Assembly: GCA_005656395.1 (NCBI GenBank)
Contig: SRSI01000050.1
Span: 1,054,001-1,118,000 of the forward strand
DNA length: 64,000 nt
Reading direction: 5' to 3'
Source of the DNA: Strongyloides papillosus
Taxonomy: Eukaryota > Nematoda > Chromadorea > Rhabditida > Strongyloididae
A model generated the notes under the pieces. That model saw only the letters and a list, made by a program, of their open reading frames with translations. It searched no databases and was not told the DNA's origin. Of the stretch, positions 46,698 through 58,270 are shown one piece after another (within the stretch, counting starts at the first letter, position 1; each line of letters opens with the position of its first letter). A program made the position numbers and the translations under genes.

Positions 46698-47671
46698 TTA
46701 CCTTTGATATGGAATTTTGATAGTAACTTTGTTATTAAATTTCTTAGAACATCCAAATATAGTTTTCAATACATTTCTTAGTTCACTGCTGAATAGATAA
46801 TTTTAATAAGACATAGACTTTAATAATCCCCTACTTACCATGAATAAATAAGAAAATAGAAATCTCCAACAGTTGTTAAATCAAATGCTACAGTATGGAG
46901 AAAATAAATTACATTAGCAAATGATTTAATTTCATATTTTACACGAATAATGTTACAAACAAAGAAAACCTCAACAATGAATAAAGTTATAAAAGTAAAA
47001 ATTGAGTATATGATATAATATAATTCTTTTTTATATTTATTACCAATTTGTTTGTGTTTCTTCAGTGTCAAAATAGCCATTATGTTGAAGATACATGTTG
47101 CAATATAAATGATTCCGAATAAAAAGATTTGATAAAAGATGTGGTAGTAGATAACATTTTTAGACTTAAAAATCGGTATAAAATAACCATATAATTCAAG
47201 TTTTTCGTATTTTGCATTAAAAGGCGTATTTCCAAGTCCAATCATTGTTGATAATATGATAAATGATAGTAATATAATAACTATTTTAGATTTTGAGAAA
47301 TAAATTTTATATAATAGAAGATATTTAATAGCTATATATCTATTTATACTAATTAGAAGTGTTATAAAAAACATAAAAGTTGTCTGCTGTGTTGCTAAAA
47401 TATAGAAAGTTGTTGCCGTCCAATTATTGTTTTCTAAAAAATTACTATAAAATCCCCATTTAGGCAGTTTAACAAAAGTAAAAATAGTTATAATATAAAT
47501 AATTTCATTAGTTAATTTACAAACAATTATTATATAAAATTGTTTGTTAAAATTGACATTTTTATTTTTAATTTCTTTTATTATAACGTATATTGACAGT
47601 ATCATTAGAAGCATTGAAGGTATCTTATATACAAGTTGAATAATGTCGGCAACCAAAATCACATCAACCAT
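46698..47671 (-). CDS. Serpentine receptor, array gene 6
   Basis: Exon 1 is 46839-47671, the intron 46789-46838 (acceptor TTCAG), exon 2 46698-46788; 307 residues. The post-NRY proline is replaced (KYLLLY). The TM4-TM5 loop reads AKYEKLELYGYFIPIFKS. The partial gene at the window end resembles it in the last third of exon 1 (both have VKYEIKSF and an Arg-Val before it). Confidence 0.85.
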
Positions 47672-48762
47672 TCTTTGAAGATAAGTCTAGAATATTTGGT
47701 GAAAAAAAGTTTCTCCTGAATCTGTGAAAATTATAGTCACTAAAAGTAATGTTATTAATCATTTATCAAACGATATTTACAAAAAGATACAAATTATAGT
47801 TTAAAATAATTATTTTAACCATATAAACTTCCGCTTAATCAAGAGCTAAGAATTTATAGTCCTACAAACAAAATTATTTTGATTTTTGAAATATTAATCT
47901 ATTTGATGAAATTATCATTTTATTTTAAGCAAATGCTTTACTAGGGACATCATAATTCTATTAATCTATGCACTTAAACTCAAAACTATATTTATTATTT
48001 GGGAATAGTAATATATTTACAATTTATTTTCATAACGAAATAAAATAATTACAAATTAAAATAATTCTATATAAAAAAAATTGTTCAACATTAAAATAAA
48101 AAAGTGAGATACAAAATAATCTATTTATTACGATATATTTAAACTAATGATAATATTGTTGTTTATATAGTACAATAGATTACTAATGTTAGGGTACTAT
48201 GTTTGTTTCGTTTTTTAAAGTAACATATGATTGCTTATTAAAAACAATAATTCTTATAATTTCCTTTAATTGATGGTAATTGGAAAAAATTATTACCTCT
48301 TAAGTTCATTCTAAAACATTTTTTATAAATATTTATACTATATTGTTAATGTTATTTACACTTTTATTTTCCAACAAATTCACAATAACTTTAATTCATC
48401 TCGAAAACATGATATACAGCAGGAAATCACAGTGCAAACATTACTCATAGTAGGTTGAATTTATAACGGAAAAATAATAAAAGTATTAAAAAATCAATTA
48501 AAGATATATAGAATTATATCTTCAAACAGTCTTTAATAAAAAAATGTATTAACATACCTAAACAATGAAAATAAATTTTCATCTCATAACAAAACAAATA
48601 TTTTTTTGGTCGTTTAGAAAAGTTAATTTTTACAAACAAATTAATTTTGTTAAAATTCCAAAATAACTCTAAAAAACACAAAATGTATGTACTTTTTTTA
48701 GTAAAAAAATGCAATACATAACCTGTATTAAGTATTTATTTTATAGTTGATACATAATAAAA

Positions 48763-49200
48763 CTAATGATATACAGTAATATAATTACTCATCAAGAGAA
48801 ATTGATAATAATCAGGATTTATCGAATTCCTTTCATCTTTTGTTAAAGCTTTCTTACATTCACAAAATGCTTCTGTGATTACTTCTGGTGAAGCAAAAGT
48901 TATTGTTGTCACATGATAGTATTCATTTATATCTTCAAGAAGATTATTATTCTTCTTTTTCATTTCAAGCATTAGACCTTTTATCGGATCCATATATAGA
49001 AAAATAATTAGTGTTAATGCACATACTGTTTTACTTATTAAATTACCAATACCATATAATCGAAGCCTATCAAATATTTTTATGGCAAAAACTATAATTG
49101 TATCTATATGATCTACATAAAAGTTTTCTTTAAAATCCTTTAAATTGGTTTCACAAGTAACCAACTTACTGCACTTATCGCAGCTTGTATATTTTTATCT
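48763..49200 (-). CDS. Second array family, best-preserved copy, ~143 residues, function unknown
   Basis: From about 49194 the frame reads YTSCDKCSKLVTCETN without stops and continues to TAA at 48763. Landmarks shared with other units are TCETNLKDF, VFAIKIF, GLMLEMKKKN, ITFASPEVITEAFCE and NPDYYQFLLMSNYI. There is no convincing ATG. The nearby candidate first codon is TTG, and the conserved upstream text (HILEEKF...) is in another frame here, so an upstream exon or a frameshift must be assumed. Three closely spaced cysteines open the segment, but the pattern fits no domain I know. It lies about 0.9 kb downstream of receptor gene 7 on the same strand. Confidence 0.35.
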
Positions 49201-49366
49201 TTAAAAGTTTAAAAATCGAAAAGTAATTTTTTGATAAAAATTTCTCCTCTAATATATGTTAATAATATTTAATTTATGCAGAAAAATAAATAAATACAAA
49301 AATTTAATTTTTAGGTGATGAAAAATACAGAAAAGATATAATTTAATTTTAGAATAGTGAATAAAT

Positions 49367-49597
49367 TGGATGACACATTATGTGTCGTCACTATTATGTC
49401 TATATAAACCCCTACCTTTTGTCATTATTTTACTTTATCGTAATCGTTCTAAATATTGTACCTCTAAATATTATACCTCCAAATAGAGGGTACGTCTTAA
49501 TTAATATCTTTTATTTTTATATATCTATTTTTTAGCCCGTTTTTTAAATTAAGATATTTCTGATAAGCAGGCGCCAACAAAACGTCATTATTTTTCT
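49367..49597. mobile_element. Insertion of 231 bp with 8-bp duplication GAATAAAT
   Basis: The empty site is visible in the neighbouring unit at about 46203-46240. GAATAAAT flanks both sides (49359-49366 and 49598-49605). The insert contains a TATATAAACCCC promoter-like motif and GCAGGCGCCAACA near its right end. Composition and signals suggest a solo LTR, while an 8-bp TSD would suit a hAT-type MITE; the ends are not clearly inverted. Class undecided. Confidence 0.55.
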
Positions 49598-50054
49598 GAA
49601 TAAATATTATTACATCTTATATGTAGCAAAAACTTTTATGTGCTTTCATAAAGTTTTGTAAAAAAAGTTATTCGGTTTGGAAAAAAAAATACTAATGTAT
49701 TTAAAAATCAGTCAAAATGTAAATGGATTCCTAAGTAAAGTAATAAAAATTATTAATTAATGCTCTGAAACAATCTTTTCACTTATATTTCGATAACAAA
49801 TATTGAACACTACTTGAAAGTCAATTTTAAATTTTTGGAGGGAATGTCAAAAGGATTTGTCCTCCTAGTGATTGAAGAATATGACTTCATTTAATTACTG
49901 TACTTGTAGCTAGTTTTCTCCATTATATGAATAAGATTCATAGAACAGAATAAGCATCATTTCCAGTCTTGAAAAGTTTAGTAAATTTACAAATAATCTT
50001 GAACTTTAACAATCTTTTATAATTGAATAATACTTTTTAAAATTGACAAACAAA

Positions 50055-51027
50055 TTATTTTTGATAAGAGATTCTAATAAAAATTTTGTTATTAATTTTT
50101 TTAGAACATCCCAAAATACTTTTCAAAGCTTTTCTTAGTTCACTACTAAAAATTAAATTTTACTTAGATATACACGTTAATAATCTGAACTTACCATGAA
50201 TAAAGAAGGAAATAGAAATTTCCAATATAAGTTAAATCAAATGCCACAACATGGAGAAAATTAGCTATATAAGAAAAAAATTTAATTGCATAGTTTACAG
50301 TAATAAATCTACAAACAAAGAAAGCTTCAATAAGAAATAGAGTAATAAAAACAAAAATTGAGTAGGTGGTATAATGCAATTCTTTTTTGTATTTATTACC
50401 AATAAGATTGTGTTTCTTTAATGTTAAAATGGCTATTACGTTGAGGGTACATGTTGTAATCGAAATGATTCCAAATAAAAAGATTTGACAAAAGACTTGA
50501 TAATAAATTACATCTTTAGATTGCAAATATGGAACAATGTAACCATATAAAGGATATTTTATGTATCTTGGTTTAAAAGAAATATTTACAAGTCCAAACA
50601 TTGTTGATAACATGATAGAAGACAGTAATATAACAACTATTTTTGATTTTGAGAAATAAATTTTATATGATAAAGGATATTTAACAGCTACATATCTATT
50701 TATACTAATTAAAAGTGTTATAAAAAACATGAAAGTTGTTTGTTGTGATGCTAAACTGAGAAATATTCCCGCCGTCCAATTGTTGTTTTCCAAGAAATGG
50801 TTATAAAATCCCCATTTAGGTATTATAGTAAATACATAAATATTGATAATAAAAATAATTTCATTAATTAATTTACAAACAATTATTGTATAAAATTGTT
50901 TGTTAAAATAAACGTTTTTATTTTTGATTTCTTTTATTATAACATATATGGTCAGCATCATTAAAAGCATTGATGGTATCTTATATATAAGTTGAATAAT
51001 TTCTACATACGAAACTATATCAAACAT
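50055..51027 (-). CDS. Serpentine receptor, array gene 7
   Basis: Exon 1 is 50195-51027, the intron 50146-50194, exon 2 50055-50145; 307 residues. The N-terminus (MFDIVSYVEIIQ) and the TM2-TM3 segment (FTIIPKWGFYNHFLENNNWTAG) are the most divergent of the array. NRYVAVKYPLSY is standard. The loop before TM5 carries PRYIKYPLYGYIVPYLQS. Near the end GNFYFLLYSW replaces GDFYFLIYSW. Confidence 0.85.
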
Positions 51028-51499
51028 TTTAGAATCTAAGTTTAGTATATTTTGTTAGAAGAAATTTCTCGTGAATATAATAAAAATTATTGCTACTAAA
51101 AATAATATTGTTAATCACTTATTAAAATACAGTTACAAAAAGATATAGTTAATACTTTAAAGTAATTTCTTAAATAATATAAACTTCAGCTTAGTTAAAA
51201 GTTAAAAAAATTCTAGTCTTATTAAAAGAAATTATTTCGATTTTTTAAATATCAATAAATTTGAAAAAATCATTATCTTATTTTAAACAAGTGCTTTATT
51301 AGAGACGTCATAACTCTATTAATCTACACACTTTAACCTAAAAGTGTATCAATTATTTTATAATTAATATATATTTAAAATTTTTATTAAACGGAAATTA
51401 AATTAATGTATAATAATTTTTATAAAAAAAACATGTTTTTCGCTGGAATAAAAAAGTGACTATACAAAATAATCATTTTATTACGATATTTTTCAACTG

Positions 51500-51590
51500 G
51501 GAATATGTACATTATCCCTAATTGGTCGGGGTATATAATGAAAATGTATATCAACTTCATCTAAAAAGAGGAAAGTGTACATACTCCCTC
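51500..51590. mobile_element. Small MITE, 91 bp, with exact TTCAACTG duplication
   Basis: TTCAACTG at 51492-51499 and 51591-51598 flanks an insert beginning GGAATATGTACA and ending TGTACATACTCCCTC. Other units show the uninterrupted TTTCAACTAAAGATAAT site. It is the same family as 20402-20489. The insertion sits at the position equivalent to that of the split copy at 60117. Confidence 0.8.
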
Positions 51591-52259
51591 TTCAACTGAA
51601 TAATTTATTGTTGTTAAGAAAGTACAAAAAAATAATAGTGATAGAATATTATTTATTTTTTGTTTTTCAAGATAAATTTATTATTATTTAATAAAAAATA
51701 TTTTTTTTCTTCAAATTCCTTCAATTGATAATAATTGAAAAAAATATAATACCTTTTCTATACCTTTTTAAAACTTTTGCTATAAATATTTATAATAATA
51801 ATGATATTCATATTATATGGTTGGATGTTATTTATACTTTTGGTTTTTAATAATCTCATTTTTTTAGTTCATCTTGAAAATTTGATATACTGCAGGAGGT
51901 CACAGTACAAGCTTTTTTTTTAATATGTTGAATTTATAACAGAAAAATAATAAAATTATTCAAAAATTAATAAAAATATATGAATATTTATCTTTAAAAT
52001 ATTTTTTTATAAAGCAGTGAATTAAAATAGCTAAGCAATTAAAAGAAGTTTTTTCACACAAAAAAATAAATATTATATTTAGTTATTCAAATTATCAATT
52101 TTCATAAATAAATGAAGTTTTTAAAAATTTTAAATTACCCCTAAGAGAGACAATAAGCATATACTTTTTTAATAAAAAAATATAATACATATCTCGAGAT
52201 TAAATATTTGGTTTTTAGTAAATACCTAATTGCATTAATGACGTATACTAATATAATTA

Positions 52260-52690
52260 TTCACCAAAAAAAATCACTATAATCAAAGTAGATTGCATTC
52301 CATTCATCTTTTATAATAGCTTTCTGAAATTTGTAAAATGTTTTTGTAATTTTTTCTGGAGTAGGAAAAGTTACTGTTATAAAATAACTTTCATTTATAC
52401 CTTCAAGAAAATTATCATTCCTCTTTTTCGTCTCAAATATTAGATCTTTAATCCGATCTATGTATGGAAAAACAATTGGCTTAATACACCTAGTTTTTTG
52501 CCTATGGAATTATTTTGACCGTATAATCCAAGTCTACCCAATATTTTTATGCCAAAAATCATAACTATTTCAACTTGATCTATACCGAAGTTTTTTAATA
52601 AACAATCTGCAAAGTTTTTTTTAACATCGTCTAAATAAGTTTCACAAGTAACAAATTCATTACGGTCGTCAAAGCTTGTATATTTTTATT
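52260..52690 (-). pseudogene. Second array family, copy with frameshift
   Basis: It reads FVTCETYLDDVKKNFADCLL, NFGIDQVEIVMIFGIKILGR and LGLYGQ, then shifts frame near 52500 and continues with FPYIDRIKDLIFETKKRNDN and INESYFITVTFPTPEKITK. One shift separates two well-conserved halves, so decay is recent or the shift marks a small splice feature. Confidence 0.45.
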
Positions 52691-53317
52691 ACTAAAAAGT
52701 TTAGAAAGCTTGAATAATTTTTTAATGAAATTTTCATCTTTAATATATGTTGATAATATTTAATTCAAACAGAAAAAAAAATAAATAAAAAATTTAAATG
52801 TAATATTGAGCCAGTAAGAAAAACAAAATAAATATTTTTTTATTTCTATAATAAATTTTTTTTTATCATGCAAACAAACAAAAGTTTGAATGTACTTTCA
52901 ATAAGTTTTTTGTAAATAAAATCATTAGGGTGAAAAACGTTATTAATATATTCAAAAATAAAATTAAAATTGAGAAGGATCCACAAAAAATAATAATTAT
53001 TGGGTTGTGAATTGCCTATTAATCTGTTGGTGAATTTACTGTCTAATTCTATGAAAAAATTTGAACAATTCTTTAAAATCAATTCAAAATTTTTGAAGGT
53101 ATACCAAAGGAACTTGCTCTACAAACCAAAGAATATGACTATAGTTAAATTACTGCACTTGAAACTAATGATTCTAAAAACAAAACAGATATTATTACTT
53201 TTCTCTAAGAAATTTACACAAAAATAAATTAATCTTGAACTTTAAACCATCTTTTATAATTGGATTATATTATTAATAAATTGAAAAAAAATAACATTTG
53301 ATAAAGATATTCGATAT

Positions 53318-53474
53318 GTAACGCCTCCAAAAGGTGTTCATCAAAAACAATATAAATACCAAGTTAAATCATTATTATTATCATTATAGTTGTGGCGTTT
53401 TCATATTAATAAATACTCTATCTTATTAACGTGTATTATTGAAGAAAGGACAGCACCTCTATAAAAAGCTTATA
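53318..53474. mobile_element. Solo-LTR-like insertion of ~157 bp beside receptor gene 8
   Basis: GATAT (53313-53317) and GATAC (53475-53479) border DNA absent from other units. It begins GTAACGCCTCC and includes CAATATAAATACC (TATA-like) and TTAATAAATAC (poly-A-like). It lies inside the former 3' end of exon 2 of the receptor gene. Confidence 0.5.
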
Positions 53475-53507
53475 GATACTGACTTTGTTATCAAATTTTT
53501 TAAAACA

Positions 53508-54426
53508 TCAAAAAATAGTTTTCAATGCATATCTTAGTTCATCACTAAACATTTAATTTTACTTAGATATAATCGTTAATAAATTGCACTTACCATGAAT
53601 AGATAAGAAAATAAAAATCTCCAACAGACGTTAAATCAAATGCTACAATATGGAGAAAATAACTTAAATAAACAAATGATTTAATTTCATATTTTACAGC
53701 AATAAAGCCACAAATAAAGAAGGCCTCAACAAATATTAATGTTAAAAAAATAAAAATCGAATATACGGTATAGTATAAATCTCTTTTAAATCTTCTTCCA
53801 ATATGATTGAGTCTCTTTAGTGTTAAAATAGCCATTAAGTTAAATATGCACGTTGCAATGGAAATGATTCCAAATAAAAAGAGTTTATAAAAGATTTGAT
53901 AATAAATTTCATCCTTAGATTTAAAAATTGGGACAAAATAAACAAATAAATAAGATTTTTTGTAATTTGCATCAAAATAAATATTTCCAAGTCCAATCAT
54001 TGTTGATAATATAATAAAAGATAGTAACGTAATAACTATTTTTGATTTTGAAAAATAAATTTTATATGATAAAGGATATTTAACAGCTATATATCTGTTT
54101 ATACTAATTAGAAGTGTTATAAAAAACATAAAAGTTGTTTGTTGTGTTGCTAAAATATAGAAAGTTGTTGCCGTCCAATTATTGTTTCTCAAAAAATTAT
54201 TATAAAATCCCCATTTAGGTAATTTTAAAAATATAAAAACCGTCACAATAAAAGCAATTTCATTTGTTAATTTACAAACAATTATTATATAAAATTGTGT
54301 GTTAAAATAAACATTTTTATTTCTAATTTCTTTTATTGTAACATATATTGACATTATCATTAAAAGCGTTGATGGTATCTTATATATAAGTTGAACAATG
54401 TCAATAACCAAAATTATTTCCACCAT
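53508..54426 (-). CDS. Serpentine receptor, array gene 8, shortened tail
   Basis: Exon 1 is 53594-54426, the intron 53545-53593, exon 2 53508-53544; 289 residues. The tail stops at TGA within the family's TTTGGATGT motif, which is TTTTTGATG here, removing ~18 residues. Beyond the stop the old tail is still readable for about a dozen codons and is then broken by the insertion at 53318-53474. All seven membrane segments and SINRYIAVKYPLSY are intact. KRLNHIGRRFKRDLYYTVYS before TM6 is more basic than in paralogues. Whether the truncated tail signals is unknown. Confidence 0.75.
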
Positions 54427-54653
54427 TTTTTAGAAGATTAGTCTAATATATAAAGCTAAAGGAATTTTCTTAAAAATCTATTGAAATTATTGATACTAAA
54501 TTAATGTTGTTAATTTTTTTACAGGGATATCTAGCAAAAAGATATAATTTATACTTTAAAGTGATTATCGTAAACATATAAGCTTGTCATTAATTAAAAG
54601 CTAAAAAAATTCTAGTCTTACGTAAAGAAATTTATTTTTTATTTATGAAATAT

Positions 54654-54846
54654 CGTAATGGAAAGAATCTTAACAAGAAAACAACCAAGACACGCCCCCG
54701 AAAAATTTTATATAAATATCTTTATTTTATTCATTTTATAGTAGTGGTAATTTTTGTGGATGTTGTAATATTGTAAGGTTAATGATAATAAAGACTTACC
54801 TTTTATATTTGTTTCTTATTGAACTATAAAATCTACCGCTACAACG
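54654..54846. mobile_element. LTR-like insertion of 193 bp, CGT...ACG ends, ATAT duplication
   Basis: ATAT lies on both sides (54650-54653 and 54847-54850) and sister units lack the insert (GAAATATTAAT). It begins CGTAATGG and ends CTACAACG. TTTTATATAAATATC resembles a TATA box and AATAAAG a poly-A signal. Length, 4-bp TSD and non-TG/CA palindromic ends resemble the LTRs of the Gypsy-type element at 22289-25659, but the sequence is different. Confidence 0.55.
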
Positions 54847-55230
54847 ATATTAATGAATTTGAAGAAACTGTCATCATTATTTTAAGCGAGTGCTTTACTA
54901 GGAACAATGGAAATCTGTTGATATATGCACTTTAACTCGAAAGTACATTAATAATTTTACAATTGCTATATATTTAAAATTTTTATTTTACAGAAATTTA
55001 ATTAATTTTAAATTAAATTCAATAAATTTCCATAAAAACTTTGTTTGTAACGGAATAAAAAGTGATGATACAAAATGATCATTACTATATATTTGAATGA
55101 AATATAATATTGTTGTTAAGATAGTGCAATAAAATAGTAATGATAAAATAATATGTTTGTTTCTTTTTTTCAAATAAATCCAATGTTATTTAATAAAAAA
55201 AATATTTTTTTGAATTTTCTTTAATTGCTG

Positions 55231-56686
55231 AACATAGAAAAAAATAGGGAAGCAATTTTGTGCAAAATGTAATAAATTTTACCTACATAATATAATTTGA
55301 ATTTTCTTGATTTGAGACTAATTTTATCTCAATTATATCGTATATAGAAATTAAAGCAATAATTAAAGAGCTTTTAAAATAAGTTTTTATTTTTTTTTAT
55401 ATTATTGTTATTTTAAAACTTAGATTGTGTTCTACAATGCATTTATTAATACAAGATTAGATTTCTAATTTTATGTAAGATTATAAGCGTTTTCATGATG
55501 AGCATGTATTAAAATACAACAATATTTTTATTAGAAAGTTTTAATAGTTTGATTCATTTTAATTTATACTTTTTTATGAAATTACACTTTTCTGAATTTC
55601 AAAAATTTTCTTTAATGATTTTAAAGGTTCTATTTAATAATCAAATCTATAAAAAATTATAAAATTTCATGGATTTTTATCTATAGTAAAAAATATCTTT
55701 TACATATTTAAACTTAATATAATAACAAATGCTAAAATAATATTTTTAATTATTAATGACTTGTGTGGTTAAATAGTAATTTTTAGCTTTTTGTTATTAT
55801 TGTGAATCTTTTAAACTTATTGTTATTAGTAGATTGTCTAGAAGAATGATTTTTGTTAAAGTTTAACAGCTTTACACGAAATTGGATTCCAACAACACAT
55901 TTCATGGTATATTAGAGAAAAAAGTTTGATTCTAAAGTAAAATATGACAGTTGGGAAACTGTTTGGAAAATTCGAGAACATTGTTTTTGTTATTATATAA
56001 GGTGGCGAGAGTCATCAAATTATTTATTTTATTAACTTAGGTAATAGTAGTAGTCGGTTTTTATGTAATCAAAATTTTATATGTATGTCGTGTTATATTG
56101 TAATGTTATTAATTATCTTAATTATATTGTAATGTATCTCTAATATATTGTATTTTGTAGACCACTAGGGGTTTTATAGACGGTTGAGGGAGATCTCAGG
56201 AATTGTTAAGAGATCGAAGGATAAGTATAAGTTTGTAATTTGTAATTGTTATCCATAGGTAGCCACTATCCTTTATTTTGAGTAATCTTATATTTGTGTT
56301 GTGTTATTTGTATTAGAAGTTTGGTGAAATAAAAGCTGATTGTGATAAAGGTTTGGAACCAATCGGTTATTCAGAGGGCATTGGGAATTGTTTGAAAAGG
56401 GGACGCCGCAACCCTATATCTATAAATATATTTTCTCTAAGATTAGCACCGTATCTAAAAACATTAAAATAAAATAAAAATTACATTATTTCAAAATGGA
56501 AAAATGCATAATTTCGTAAAAAAAACACCCAAATTTTGTGACAACCTTATATTTTTCATCGTTTGAAACATTTTTTGTCTCTTGATATTTCGGAAATTTG
56601 AATAAATGCTGATTTTTTTAACAGATAGGGAATTTTTTTACATTTTTTGTTGAATTGTCAAAATTTCTCCCTTTTTTTCTGTGCGT
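55231..56686. mobile_element. TA-family DNA transposon with nested insertion
   Basis: It starts ACATAGAAAAAAATAGGG and ends CCCTTTTTTTCTGTGCGTG. Without the nested insert it is about 955 bp, like the other copies. ATTTTCTTGATTTGAGACTA occurs near 55302 and TTTACACGAAATTGGA near 55871. The ends are more eroded than at 60197 or 62442. Confidence 0.75.
55937..56436. mobile_element. Nested LTR-like insertion of ~500 bp
   Basis: It is bordered by CTAAA (55932-55936) and CTAAG (56437-56441) and is absent from the other TA-family copies. Near its left end is TGACAGTTGGGAAACTG; inside are TTATATAAGG (TATA-like) and GAAATAAAAGC (poly-A-like); near the right end is GGGGACGCCGCAACCC. It is GC-richer than its surroundings. 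Best read as a solo LTR. The resemblance of its start to BEL/Pao LTRs is only impressionistic. Confidence 0.55.
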
Positions 56687-57246
56687 GATATTTAAAAAAT
56701 ATATTATTCTTTCAATATCTTTTTAAAATTTATATTATGAGTATCCATAATAATAATGTTATTCATATTAGATATCTTTTCTTATTTACACTTTTATTTT
56801 CTAAAAATTGTATAACAATTTTAATTCATCTCGAAAACATGTAATACAACAGGAAGTCACAGTGCAAACATTATTTTTAACATGTTAAATTAAAAACGGG
56901 AAATAATAAAAATATTAAAAAATCAATTAAGGATATATATAGAAATATATCTTCAAACACTTTTTTTTTTAAAAACAATGAAATTAACATAGCTAAGCAA
57001 TAAAAAGAAATTTTCTTTACAAAACAAAATAAATATTATTTTTAGTCGTTTAAAAAGATAATGTTTACAAACAAATTAATTTTTTAAAAGTTTGAAATTA
57101 CCCTCTAAGAATTACAGAATGCACATAATGTTTCAATAGAAAAATATAATAAATACTTTGGATAAGTTATTCACTTTATAGAAAATACTTAGTAAACTTA
57201 ATGATTTACATCAATGTAATTACTCATCAAGAAAAGTTGGTCATAA

Positions 57247-57650
57247 TCAGGATATATTCCATTCGTCTTCTGTAAAAGCTTTCTTATATTCACAAAATGC
57301 TTTTATAATTATTTTTGGTGAAGCAAAAGTTATTGCAATAGAATAACTTTCTTTTATACTTTCAAAAGCATTGTCATTCTTCTTTTTCATTGCAAATATT
57401 AGATATTTTATTTGACCAATATATGAAAAAATAATTGGCCTTAATGTACCTACTGTTTGGCCCATTAAAACATCCATACCATCTAATCCATATCTGCCTA
57501 ATATTTTTATGCCAAAAACAATAATTGCCTCTACTTGATCTACATAAAAGTTTTTTAATAAACAACCCGCAAAGTTTGCTTTGAAATCCTCTAAATTGGT
57601 TTCACAAAGAACCAACTTACTGCACTCATCGCTGCTTGTATATTTTTATT
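57247..57650 (-). pseudogene. Second array family, nearly open copy
   Basis: From about 57615 it reads LCETNLEDFKANFAGCLLKN, VDQVEAIIVFGIKILGRYGL, GQTVGTLRPIIFSYIGQIKY, AMKKKNDN, ITFASPKIIIKAFCEYKKAF and EDEWNIS, then stops, about 20 residues short of the copy at 48763. No ATG opens it. It retains the FAGCLLKN segment that the 48763 copy lacks. Good agreement with the other copies shows the family once coded for protein. Confidence 0.45.
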
Positions 57651-58270
57651 GTTAAAAGTTTAAAAATCGAAAGTAATTTTTTGATAAAAATTTCTCTAGT
57701 AATGAATTTTCATAATATTTAATTTATGCAGAAAAATACATAAACACAAAAATTATAATGTAATTTTGAGGTAATAAAAAAACATAGTGAATATTTGTTT
57801 TATTTTTAGGATAAATTTATTACATTTCATATATCAGTAAAAATTCTAATATACTTCATAAAGTTTTGTAATTAAATTTGATAGAATAGGAAAGAAGCTA
57901 TTAATTTACTCAAAAATAAGTTACAATTGAGAAAGATTCACAAAAAAATAATAATTATTGTTTTGTAAATTGTAGATTAATTAATTGATACTATTGATTC
58001 CCTAAATCTTGGAAGAAATATTGAACTTTAATTTAAGAGTAATTCAAATTTATCGGAAGACATACCAAAGATCTCGTCCTAGAGAACAAAGAATGTAACT
58101 ATAGGTAAATACTGTCTTTAAAACTAACTTCTTCACATTATAGGAATAAGATTCTAAGATCAAAATAAGCATCATTTCTAGTCTTGAAAAATTTATCCAA
58201 ATTTACAAATAATTTTGAACTTTAACTATCTTTTATAATTGAATAATACTTTTTAAAATTGACAAACAAA

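Larger units (their letters stand above)
47672..50054. other. Spacer between receptor genes 6 and 7
   Basis: It contains the conserved block (48410-48450), the best-preserved copy of the second family (48763-49200) and an insertion of 231 bp (49367-49597). No other gene is supported. Confidence 0.6.
51028..53507. other. Spacer between receptor genes 7 and 8
   Basis: It contains a 91-bp MITE (51500-51590), the conserved block near 51886, a second-family pseudogene (52260-52790) and a 157-bp insertion (53318-53474). Frames at 52846-53227 overlap on both strands and lack support. Confidence 0.6.
54427..58270. other. Spacer between receptor genes 8 and 9
   Basis: In order it holds an insertion of 193 bp (54654-54846), a TA-family transposon (55231-56686) interrupted by a 500-bp LTR-like insert, the conserved block at about 56845, and a second-family copy (57247-57650). 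Confidence 0.65.

Noticed and set aside
48763..49200. Saposin-B-like domain for the second array family
   Set aside because: The opening Cys-x2-Cys is suggestive, but the remaining cysteines do not fall at saposin spacing and copies differ in them.
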